A DNA stretch of 64,000 nt from the NCBI GenBank assembly GCA_029817715.1, contig JARUPY010000117.1:146812-210811 (forward strand), given 5' to 3'. This DNA comes from Melastoma dodecandrum (taxonomy: Eukaryota; Streptophyta; Magnoliopsida; Myrtales; Melastomataceae). The notes beneath the pieces are model-generated. The model ran no database searches, was not told where the DNA came from, and worked only from the letters and a program-made list of their open reading frames with translations. The stretch's first letter is position 1, and every line of letters begins with the position of its first letter. Shown piece after piece: positions 33,003 to 43,900 of the stretch. A program made the position numbers and the translations under genes.

Positions 33003-33275
33003 GGAGTTAGGAGCTCCAATTTTTGATTTACAAAGAAGTCGGAGTCTGTGACTCTAATTTAGGCACCTCAGACATAAACTCGGAGTTGTTGAATCCAAGT
33101 TTATGGGGGATGTCAAGAAATCATTAACTCAGAGTCCTTAACTCCTATTTCAGTTCAACAATCACAAAATCGGAACCACAAACTCTGATTTTAGTGAGAC
33201 CGCGACCCAAATTCTCAAGGTCGCAGACCAAAGTCGGTGTCTTGAACTCCGAGTCGGGAACTTTGATTTTCAGGC
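33003..33275. repeat. Degenerate array of short palindromes (CGGAGT...ACTCCGA)
   Basis: At least six units of about 30-45 bp repeat a pattern such as TCGGAGTT followed by AACTCCAATTT (33007, 33048, 33089, 33138, 33172, 33230). Each unit joins an arm CGGAGT with ACTCC, so each can fold on itself. The units are strongly diverged. Confidence 0.55.
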
Positions 33276-33786
33276 GTCATAGCCACAACCCTTTAGGGTT
33301 ATTTTCATTTGTGTCCGAACGAAACACTCGGCCAGACCCGCCTCCCTCCCCCCCCCTCCCGCGTCGGCCATGCCGTCCCTCCAAACCTCCCCACCACCTA
33401 CGCCGTCCCTCCACAGATTCGGTCCTCCCACCTCTCCGACACGTGCATCCCCTACCGTGCGGCCCCGCCGCAGAGTCGGTCCTTCCCGCCTCACAGCTGT
33501 GCCTCCCCCCTACATCCAGTCATCCTCGCCTCAGATTCGTGCCTCGCAGCTAAAGGTATTAACTGTTTGGTCCCTTTAATGCGTTCGATCTGATTGTATG
33601 CTTTCCGTAACCGTGGATTTGAACTACGTTGTTGGATTGTAGCCTGATGACGTTAGATTTTGTTGAATTTTCGTTGTGGATTTTACCTTATTTTATTGGC
33701 ATTGTGAACCTCACTATTTTGATTTTACCTTATTCTATTAGGTATAAACATTACAATGTCCTCGATCGAATTACTTATTTTCGAGA
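33276..33786. other. C-rich low-complexity stretch
   Basis: 33330-33530 is strongly C-rich; several overlapping proline-rich frames are open here in different phases, as expected from base composition. I do not support a gene. The remainder is AT-rich. Confidence 0.4.
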
Positions 33787-34124
33787 ATGAGAATGTCATC
33801 AATGAAAGTGATGGTGTTTAATTATGATAGAGGTCCTTTTAAAAGAATTGAAATCACAGAAGTCATCAATTATGATGGTTTAGGAGCCTATTATGTGTTG
33901 CCATGCGTGTTGAAGCTGGAAACGAGATTAAATATTGCTCATAGATATCCGGTGTTGGAGTATAACAATGTTGGAGTGAATTATATATTGGTGCCCTATT
34001 AAAGAAGATGATGATGTCAGGTTTTTAATTAAGTTTGCCCTTTTCAAATACTAGAAATATTCAACAATTATATGTTTTGGGAGTACGGGATGAGGTTGTA
34101 CCGTCGGCCAAACATCGTGTTAGG

Positions 34125-34176
34125 TTTTTTTTTTTTTTTTTTTTTAATGGCCCCCCCACCCCCCCCCCCCCCCCCC
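34125..34176. repeat. Long T tract followed by C tract
   Basis: About 21 T residues run to 34145, and a C-run with one A interruption ends in 18 uninterrupted C at 34159-34176. Interrupts the MULE relic. Confidence 0.9.
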
Positions 34177-35730
34177 TCACTGTCAGAAAATAGGATAGTG
34201 AGGAATTGAACATCATGTTATTATAAACGGGATGTACCCGGTTGAAGTTAGAGAAGCCTTATCCAATTGGTAAGTTCTAATGCTCGATTAGAAGATGATC
34301 GTACCTATTCCTGATTCTATTATTGGAATTTCGACGTAGATGTTTTGACCACCGACGATGATATAGTTTAATAATGTCGGATGCGGGTTGGGAGATGTCA
34401 GATGATTATTATCTTTGTAATCAAATTATTATAGAACATTAAAACAGGTAGGTCGAAGGATCTAGTAGAAAAAAGAAAGGGGAGAAAGGGAAAGGATATG
34501 GAGAAACTGCTCCCACTTTTTGATAGTTTTATGTGGTTGATGATAAACGTAATGGTTTTGACAGAGTATGAGAACGATCCAAATTAGGCATACGAAGAGT
34601 GACATGATAGAGGAATTTCGAAAAGGGGTGAGGTTCAAGGATAAGAAGGAGCTTATTAGTTTCACCTTGAATAATTTTTCCACAATACAGAACCCACCCC
34701 TGCAGACTATCTTTTAGGTAACTTTGAATCTAATACAAAGTACGAAAATATGAGTTTGTTTGTTGCTATGATGCTGAAAAGGGGTTGCAAATGGAGGTTA
34801 CGAGCAATTTAAAGGGACATGTGATGGATGTATTCCGAAGTTACTATATATTTGGGGAGGCACATAGTTGCCTTAAATCCTCTGTTATTTGCATGATCAC
34901 GAGCGGTTAGATTCCCCTAATTTTATGGGCGCCGTTATTTATGACAGTTTGTGAGAAACACTCCAGAGGTTAAAAATTTTCATTTCTACGCCTCGAATAT
35001 CATTTAGAGAGTAAATTAATGGATATGAAGTATCATGGAGAAGAGTGTGGAGGATGCTAAAAAGAAAAGCAATAAGTAGAGTCATGTAGTAGCGATGGAG
35101 TAACCTTGATTGAGGAGGAAATCATTAAAAAATTGAGAGGTTACCCTCATCTTTTGAATTGCAATTCTGAAGGTAAAATCTAGTGGTACATTGCATTGAA
35201 TTGGGGTGGGTTCTATCACAATCGTTGGATATGGCTTCAATTTTCAATTTCAAAGAGTTTTTTATTGTGTTACGCATCTAGCATAACGGCGTTTCGATAT
35301 TTGTCGATCTTGTAATTTAGTATTGATGGAACATTCTTGTATGGAAAAATACAAGAGCATAAGTTGTTTAATTACTTGTAGCGTTGATGGACAAAATCAT
35401 ATTGGTCCCCCTTTTTTCCTCTTGCAATTGTAAGACAAGGAAAGTTTATTGGTCCATGGGGTTAGTTTTTGAAATGTTGATACAATATGTTGGTGGGTGC
35501 GACCAACATTAAGGGTTATGTTCTGATTTCAGATAGGACATTTCTGGGCATTATTACGACGGTCAATGATGTGAAGGTTGGTTGGACTCCTCCATTTGCA
35601 TATTGTGGGTTTTTTTTGCCTGTTCGTCATGTTGCTAGCCTATTTTAATACCAGGTATAAGAATGTTCATCAGTAAGAAAATAGGCTAGCAATTTGCAGG
35701 GAAAAAGTGTATGTATTGCTAAGTTTTGGT

Positions 35731-35752
35731 CCCCCCCCCCCCCCCCCCCCCC
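35731..35752. repeat. C22 homopolymer
   Basis: Twenty-two uninterrupted C residues inside the MULE relic. Confidence 0.95.
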
Positions 35753-36230
35753 TCGGCCATAATTCCATCCCATTGTTAGCACGATAGGTGATTATAAGCG
35801 TATGTCATGCATGCATTTTGTCATGAACACTTATTTAAGGTCTCGGTGTTTCAAGTTATTTGGCATCCATCTAAGGATAATAATCGTAGAAAAGTAAATT
35901 ACACACAATATTGTCTTGGAAGGTCAAGAAACTCTGGAGGGCAATGAGTACCCCTTATCTGCTTATCTATTTAAATCTGAGTAACACTTTTCGGATTGAG
36001 TAATTCGACAGTTTGGCGAAGAATAGCTGGTGTCATGGCAGCCTTCGGACACGGGAAAACATCTTTCCACAAGATAAACATGCGTGAGAAGTACGTCGAT
36101 GATTGGGTTCCACATCCATTTAGACTATATTGTCTTTATGGCAACAACGGGATCAAAACATTGTGCCCCCTTTTTTTATTGAGTTGGGAAACATCGGGAA
36201 CACAAAGGCTCATTTTTTAATAAGTGGTTA

Positions 36231-37020
36231 ATAGGCGGATATGGTCGGCCATATCTATCTCATTCAGGCGTTATTGTTGGCTGCGGTGGTAAGTATTTAA
36301 TTGATATGTCATCGACAATTTCATTTGCTTTTGTGTAATCGTTATAATTTGCGTATTTATTGGATTCAATCTAGAATGTGTACATGATATAACGCTTCAG
36401 TGCTGAGGAAAGAAAGAAGATCCAATAGAAGTTCGGAAACATAACGGCTATCTCTCGAGGAACTCATAACTACTTGAGGGGGTTCATCCCTGATGCGCGT
36501 GTATGGACGTCAAGGAGGTCAAAACCGACAGATGAAGAGGAAGATGAACTATTAATAAAATGCTTGTTTGAGGAAGATGCGGATGAATCAAGACGAAGAT
36601 GAAGCAGATCTACAAGCAGGAAGAAGATGAACTTCAGGACGGTGATGTTGAGGGTCATGTTCGACATTGACGAGGTTGATCGTGTACAAGACGACTACAC
36701 TCCTCAATGTTATTGGAGGAGCCAACTCCGGAAGACACGTATTTCAGTCTGGTACTCATCCAAATAATCTTTGTCAAGATCTCCACCGGTTCATCTCAAG
36801 TCAAACAAGGATTTTAGTTATTCAATGGCTGATCCTGGATAAAATAATGATATTCCAGCTCACACAGCTCACCCCGCCGGAAACCTACGATGGAATTCCC
36901 ACAAACTAGAAAGGCGATATAATTGAGAGATATGCGAGGCGTTTCTAAGGATTAGTAGTGGGGACTATTCAATTGTAATGAACGTAGGGACTCATTTGGA
37001 TGTTATTGTCATTTGGATTT
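36231..37020. other. Unassigned region downstream of the MULE relic
   Basis: Acidic coding-like fragments appear at 36525-36640 (EEEDELL, then DEDEADL in another frame) and may be the C-terminal tail of the decayed transposase. Nothing else is recognisable. Confidence 0.3.
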
Positions 37021-37260
37021 ATTAGGAGGTGAGCATTCGGTGTAACCGAATCCGAACCAAATTCAAATATCGAAATTCCAAATTCCAAACTTCTAATTTT
37101 TTGTCTTATAAATATCGAACCGAATTCCAAAGTTTCAAAAAATACCAAACTATCGAAATTATTTCGGATATTTCGGTTCGATATTTGGATCTTCCAAATT
37201 TTTTAATGGTTTTTTTTCGGGACCGTAAATGGGTCCAATACCAATTTTAAAAAAAAAAAA
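37021..37260. repeat. Possible hAT-like element end (ACCGAAT/TTCGGT-rich)
   Basis: The start AGGAGGTGAGCATTCGGT followed by repeated CCGAA, AAATTCC and TTTCGGTTCGATATTT words in both orientations is typical of subterminal regions of plant hAT elements. The matching second end was not located. Confidence 0.35.
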
Positions 37261-38519
37261 GAGAATTCTATACAAGCCCATAAATTTTGAATGCTCATAA
37301 CAAATAAAAATTTCAAACCCATAATTTTATAATCTAAATTGAAAGAAAACACAATCCAATATCAAAGCCCATCTTAGTTCCAAACAATAAATAACTCCAT
37401 AATAATCAACCATAGCTAAAAGCCAACAAAACACTCCAAATCCACACAGTCTCACTAGACCCTTCAATCTTGATTCTTGGAACCGGCACAAAAGGGAAAA
37501 AGGTGATTTGAAACCATCCTATAATACCACTAATATCATCTCTTATATAAGTGCGGATATCCTGAGCATTAACGAGATTAAGAGGATTTAATTTTCAAAC
37601 AAACATTAAATAAGCGGACCTGACATAGCGGATAGATCACCACCATCGGCCACAGAATACACTATTCATATACTTTTAGGCGAAATTGTTTATATTAACT
37701 TCACAGTATCGATACTATAGGTCAGAAAAAAAATATAAGAAAATTTACGTGACAAATTATTTTAAGAAAACCAAAAGGACCCCCGATTCCACTAACACCT
37801 CAACAGCCTAAAAAAAGACATTTTTCATTAAACGACATGTCTAGATGTAGGCAAAAACAATAAGGACCTCGATCGTTAAATGATATTTGAGTTAGAAAAG
37901 ATTGGACAATTGGCTGCTAAAACAGTACTTTGTGGCTCTAGAGCAATGAGATCAATTTTTCCATATCAAGCGTGGAATATAAAAAAATGCAGCACCATTT
38001 AAAGTAGTAATCGCGCCAAAAAAATAGGGAACAGTATTAAAAACAAGCCAGTAATGTCACCAAGAAAGGTATTAAAAAATCGTCAGGGTAGGACGGGCAT
38101 CCATTAAATGGGCCCACATATCTCTATCTACTCAATCCTAACTTCAAATCACGAGTAGGAGTACCCCCAATTTTAACTAGAAAACCAAAGAACACCCCCG
38201 CACAGTATCACCGAACCTTATTTTTCAATTGGACTAATAAAAAAGTGCAATATAAATATCGAATTCGAAGTAGTCAAATGGAATCGCAACCCAGATAAGA
38301 TCGGAGCAATAGGACACACTATGACTCCACAATATCAACAAATCCACCAGGGTCGGAGTGAAAAGTCTCGGAGCGATGTCACAGGCAGGCTCGCTGTGTA
38401 GGAGGAGGACACCGCGCTGAGGGAAACGTCCGACAAACCGGTTCACATTTGTTATTTTAGTCATATATACGTACATAAGCTTGTTTGTGTCTAGTGGCTT
38501 GCAATTCAGGCACCATTTG
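37261..38519. other. AT-rich intergenic region
   Basis: No supported gene, RNA or repeat border. A minus-strand frame at 38234-38476 is open without family features. Confidence 0.4.
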
Positions 38520-38835
38520 CTACTGAACCTTACTGTCTAGTGCTGTGAAATTAGACATCTTCTTATATAAAAAGCCGTCACGGTCTGGGTAGAAGGTTTG
38601 TCATCTTTGGTACAGAACCTTGCGGGTTGTGGCTGTGCTAATGAAACCAATAATCATCTTTGGTACAGATTCTCTTAAGTCTGTGCTTATAGAGGCGTTT
38701 TTGACACATTTGGTACAGAATCTTTTAAATCTGTGCTATAGTTGGTTGACCAACAATTTTAGTACAGAACCTTTCTGATCAGTGTTTGTGCAAATTACAA
38801 CTCTAGTACATATCCTTCTGGTCTGTGCTTTGCCA
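38520..38835. repeat. Degenerate tandem array with TGGTACAGAAT...TCTGTGCT units
   Basis: Copies near 38605, 38657, 38707, 38757 and 38803 (with weaker traces before them) share TTTGGTACAGA, a CTT-rich middle and TCTGTGCT at a spacing of about 46-51 bp. ACAGA and TCTGT in each unit are complementary. A TATA-like CTATAAAAGG follows at about 38886, so the array might be an enhancer-like part of an LTR or viral-type promoter relic; this is inference. Confidence 0.6.
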
Positions 38836-40766
38836 ATCAAGTCTTCTGTTGGTAAAGAAACCCCCCCTTCTTTCTGGTCTTATGCTATAAAAGGTCTATC
38901 CTTATTAATCATCTTCTTTAATTATTACGAAGTTAAGTTATGAGTAAGATACCATCCAATTTATGGGTGAAGAAGTGGATCGTAACTTAGTTGTAAGGGT
39001 TACTTGAATCACATATAAAGAGTCTTATGTGCATTCGAATTATGTTTTTGCAATCACTTAACGTTTTATCTTAAAAAATTAATGTCTCTTTTGACTAGAT
39101 TATGAATTGTACGGAAGAACAGTCCTTCCTCCGCGTGAACTAATTAAAAAAGGTTGAAATTCCTCTATTGAAATTTAAACGACAAAACCTAGTCTAACCT
39201 AGCAGGAATCTCTGGGCGGAATTTTGGGTGGGGGTTGGTGGTGTATGGTTGTCCGCGCTCTCCCCCCCCGATTTTATCTCATTATAGACTTGACGACATC
39301 GTAATCTGGAATCGTGGCTTCTCCTCCTCGTGATGCTGTTGCTGTATTCCATTGCAGATGTTGAATTTATAAGAGATCGCCGTCCGTTGAGTACTGGGGA
39401 GGATATACGCGCCCGTCTTCGAGCCGCTCGCCGGCTTCTTGTCCAACCCCTTGGGATGATTCGGACGGACGAGAGGGACAGTATAGAAAATTGCCAGATT
39501 CCTCTGGCAGGAGGGATTCTTCTTCACATCATAAGTCCACCCCCGGCTCCAGCTCCTCAGAGTTTCAATGGCACCAATCCGTTTGATGATTTCGTGTGAC
39601 AAAGGAGCCTCGTCTTTTTCTAGCCACAAGAACTCCTCGGCCGCCTCTTCTGGTAGGAGAGCACAGTACGATGGAAATGGTTTCCGTGACTCGGGGTGGG
39701 GATTGGAGAACCATTTCCGTGCAAAGAGTTGGAGGGTTATTGCTGCTTACAATCGGTCGAGGAGAACTACAGCCGCCAGTAAATAGTTGTCTTAAAATAG
39801 CCGGAGGATATCAGGGAGGTCAGCAACACAAACTTTGGTTTGCCTATGCATCAGCAGGGTGAGCATATCCACGGCGTAACATCCGCTTCATGCTGCTGAT
39901 ATCTCGACCTACAGTGCTTAGCCGGGTAACCTTTATTTGGAGTGAGTAATTGTGCAGATTAGTGGCCAGTGGTGAGATGCATAGATGCTTTGGGGTTCAA
40001 CAGAGCTAGGAGTTTTTTTCCTGTGTAGAAAGCTAGTAATGTATGGTGTCGTCTTGCAGTTTCTGTGTGGACCTCTACATTGTGGGCACATGGTTGCTTG
40101 CCCTGTGTGTATTTTTTTGGGTCAAGGAATGGGCCTTTTCTAGAGGGAAATGCCTTTCCATTTGTTGGTTTTGTCTCAGGGAGAGAAGCTTCTGGGAAAT
40201 TCTTGGCGGGATTGTTTTCGAGGAACGTGGGAAGCCTAATAAGACCGTCCAGTATTACTGGCCCAGAAATTGCATAGAGGTTGTTATTCTTTTTTCTTCT
40301 TTCCTCCATTTCCCCTGTACTCTGAAAGACTGTAAGTGATGCTTCTTTGTTTTCATGTTGCAGATGATGTCCCCAGAGGATGGGTAACAATCTGGAGCAG
40401 AGGGAAAAGTTGGGTTTTGGAATTCGGCCCCTAAGGTCTCTCTAATACCCGGACACCTCCGTCAGGAGCCAGCTAATGCTTTGGAGAAAGTTGAGGTTGG
40501 TTGTGACAATTCGTTGGATACATGATGCAACTTTCCATTGTCATGCTCTGTTTGGACAGTCTGTGATTCTGAAATTCATTTTGTGAACAGGTATGAGAAG
40601 GCAAAGCAAGAGACGATGCGCTGTCTTGATTTAAGTGTACCTCCTGGGGGAGGTTGACGGCCTATGGCTGTTGATTTGGGATCTGAGATATTGAGAGTGG
40701 GACACGATTTCTATTTTTTTTTAACATTCTCTCATATTAACAAGATTACCCCATTTAGCTGTGTGG
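38836..40766. other. Unassigned region
   Basis: Both strands are open at 39282-39629 (minus: WLEKDEAPLSHEIIKRIGAI) without a recognised family; it may be a gene relic. Between 39590 and 40640 several splice-like GTGAG and TTGCAG signals occur, but no consistent protein emerges. No RNA gene is seen. Confidence 0.3.
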
Positions 40767-40995
40767 AAGTCTTTCCGTATAAGTTTTACTTAGTTGTGAC
40801 GTGTTTGTGAATCTGTATGTGCAAAGTCCTTTCCTTAGACGTTTACTTAGTTGTGATTATGTTTGTGCCTCTCTATTTGCAAGGTCTTTCCTTACAAAGT
40901 TTACATAGTTGTGGACTTATTTGTACATCTCTATGTGCAAGTATTTCCTTAAACGTTTACTCAGTTTTGTGACTTGTTTTTTGTCCCTCTGCAGG
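40767..40995. repeat. Four degenerate tandem repeats of about 58 bp
   Basis: Units begin CTTTCCGTATAAG (40768), CTTTCCTTAGACG (40829), CTTTCCTTACAAAG (40885) and TTTCCTTAAACG (40943). Each continues TTTACTTAGTTGTGA, a TTTGTG(A/C)NTCT block and a GTGCAAG block. The array ends at CTGCAGG. Confidence 0.75.
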
Positions 40996-43900
40996 CAGAA
41001 CAAAGCTCTTGATCACTTTCTATGATGATGCCGAAGAGCTTGATTATCGTAGTTAAACAAGCTTCTCAAACGCAGTCGTCGCTTTGCCTGCTCCTGGAAA
41101 GTAACCCTGACGCACCAATGATCTTCGTGTATTTGGTTAGAGTATTGACATTTGTTGTTCCATGTTTGCCCGAGTATGGATCTAGTGTTGTTCTATGCAT
41201 TTAATGCAAACTGTCCTATTTTCAAAGAATTTTCATTGCTAGGTTGATAGCATTATTAAAAAAACCTTAATACAAGGTCGGCATATACATAAAATAAATG
41301 CTTAGAACTTGTTTTTTAGAACTAAGGCAAGAGATAAGGAGGTTAATTGCAAGCAGGGAGCATCCAAAGTTCGGATAAATTACGAATGCCAATAGAGTAA
41401 GGAGCAATAGATAGCGGCTTTCTGACATCAACTAGAGCAGGCTTCAGTGCCGGGATGATTACCATTTTCAGTGATTCTCCAACGGGGGAAATCCCGTTTT
41501 AAGGATACACCGGTTTTGGCTTTGAAGAACGCCTTCCTTTGGGGTTCAAATGATTTATCCTTCTCGGAATAATTGCTCATTTGCTGATCCCTCCCCAATG
41601 AAGGATACTGCCCTTCTTCAGGGCCCGAACAAACAACTATTACGCCCTCTTGGGAGGATGTGTCGCTGTTTGCCGGTTTAAGGGTTATGCCGTTTCTTGG
41701 TGTTTCACTTTGAAAGTAGTCCTGGTTGCTCAGATTGATTTGTAGCAAAGTTATCCCTTTCCTGTGATATGCATTTCAATCAAGTTATTAGAAATGAGTT
41801 AAATTGTGTTAAGAAATCTCAATTTTGATTGACTCGGCATATTTTCGAGCAGCATATGGGAGGATGGGGAATGCTGGTCTAATACAGTTCACACCCCTTC
41901 ATTTCATTGATCGAGCTTGCCATAACGTGAGTTCTGCTATTTATCAAGAGGACGAAAATAGAAAATATGCTGAAATGATGACTTACTCTCCCTTTAGAGC
42001 AATGTGGCATTAAGTAGCGTTAAATAATGCAGAAGGCATCTCCATCAGAAAAGCTAGTACTCCTTTTCCCATAAGTTCGATGCCAAAGCAGAGCATGGTT
42101 CAGAATCCAGGGGAGTAAACCACTAGTTAAACTAGCAAACAAAATGCAGGCAACTTTGAAGCTGCACCCTAATGATTAAGGTGTTTTGAAGTTCACCATT
42201 GCCTTGTATTGTTAATCGGGATTTGGTACAAATGTGGTTTTGTCAAGGTGGTAGGTCCGTAAAAAACCACCTACCAGGTGCTACTGACGACAATTACACC
42301 TTTGTATTGTATTTTGATGGCCATTACCGAGCTGATCTAAATACCCGGAAACCTTTTTAACATGAATGAGAGTACATCAGATGCCAATTGGACAAATCAA
42401 CATCACAGATTATGACTAACAAGATATGAAATTACCAAAAGCTATTAACGAAAGGTGTCTGTAACAAGTTGGCCACCGCTTGTTGTAAGCTACCAGCGGT
42501 ACTCACTGACCCATGCAAGACGCCCAACGGCCATTCTTGTAAATGGTAGCAATTCCAGGTTGCTAAAAGTAATTGGATATCCCACTTAAGTAATATAATG
42601 GATCCATTATGATGACTAATTGAGTTATTGGATCCGAACCTGAAAGGAATAAGAATCAATTGATCAATCAATAATTCTCATACATCCACCAGGAAGTCCC
42701 AATTAGAAGATGATTGTGTATAATATTCAGCTTCTGGTAATGTGGACAAAGACACGGATGATTCCAATGCTACCTCGAGCCTAGAATTAATAAATGTGCT
42801 GGTTCACCGCATCGAGGACTCCCGGGCCTGGAAATCCGGAGGAGGTCTGCAAACCATTTTTGGTCAAAGAATCCCCCTGGGGAGCAAACGATGGTGATTT
42901 CTTGTGATTATCTTTGTACAAATTTCCTTGATGATGGCTTTGAGATCGACTACATCAGGCGCATTGACATGATCAGGCTCTCACCCTCGTGCCGAATCCC
43001 TTTCCACTGAGGCTCATTACCTTATGAGATTTAAAAGGAAGCGCAGAGGAATTTAGCGACAGAATATGAAAGGAAATTGGTTTCGTGTACAACGCGAGAT
43101 CAAGGAAGCATACCTAATTCCCATAAGAATCTACTGGGTACCTCCCTTTTCAGTCTGTATATTTCTTGAAAGTTGTGGTGCATTAGTGGAGTCCCATTTT
43201 CCTCCCCAAAACACCTGGCTTTGACTTGGTTGCCCCCGAGTCCGATGAGTGCATTGTCTCAACGCCAAAAGTCACTTTGGCCCTGTATCATTTGGCAAAA
43301 TAATGCTCACTCTGTGCAATGGACATCTCGCTGTCCAGGCTATCACATGCATTCTTACATTGAGAAATAGTTCAGGGTATAAAATATGACAGCAGGTTGA
43401 GAAAAAAGTCAACGGGATATTATGGTCACAAATAAAGCATGAATTGAGATGGAACATAAGAAATGTCGGATCTATGAAATTCCATTGAGATCAAGGACTC
43501 TCCCTCAACGACCAGTGCCGGATGCAGAAGCGATTTTGACTCCTCCTCTTCTGTCCATATGCAACGCATCCCCCAGAAAACCCAAAAACATGGGGTGACA
43601 TACTTATCTACCTCTGAACTCTCTGCAGGAGAGAGCTTAAGTTTTCCGATCATCATATATAACCTGATCTTGCAAGAAACCTCCAATCTCTAATTCTCAA
43701 GCTCTTGAAAGCTACAAAAACAACCAAAAATTTTGAAATGGTTCTTTCTGTCGGATAACCGACCTGAAAGCGATGAAATGCACATCACCTAAAACTGGGG
43801 CAATAAGATCAGGGAAAGCAGTTAATGATCGGACAACACCTTTTTGGGAAAAAAAAAAAAAAACCTAGCCCTTTGCTAGAAGAGGCTGAAGGAAAGGATT

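Larger units (their letters stand above)
33787..36230 (+). pseudogene. Decayed MULE transposase
   Basis: Fragments of a second, different MULE transposase in order but in different frames. An N-terminal module at 33787-34002 (LETRLNIAHRYPVLEYNNVG) is followed by DDDV at about 34010. A MuDR DNA-binding start lies at about 34610 (FRKGVRFKDKKELISFT), then a CKWRLRA piece at about 34785, the catalytic block at about 35310-35350 (FSIDGTFLYGK), and a GWTPPFA piece at about 35585. Many stops and shifts separate them, so it is long dead. Two long C tracts lie within it. The right limit is approximate. Confidence 0.6.

Noticed and set aside
33309..33593. Proline-rich protein
   Set aside because: Three phases are open at once because of C-rich sequence; no codon-use or family evidence.
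38520..38835. CRISPR-like array
   Set aside because: Units are degenerate and nuclear; there is no repeat-spacer regularity, and the organism is a plant.
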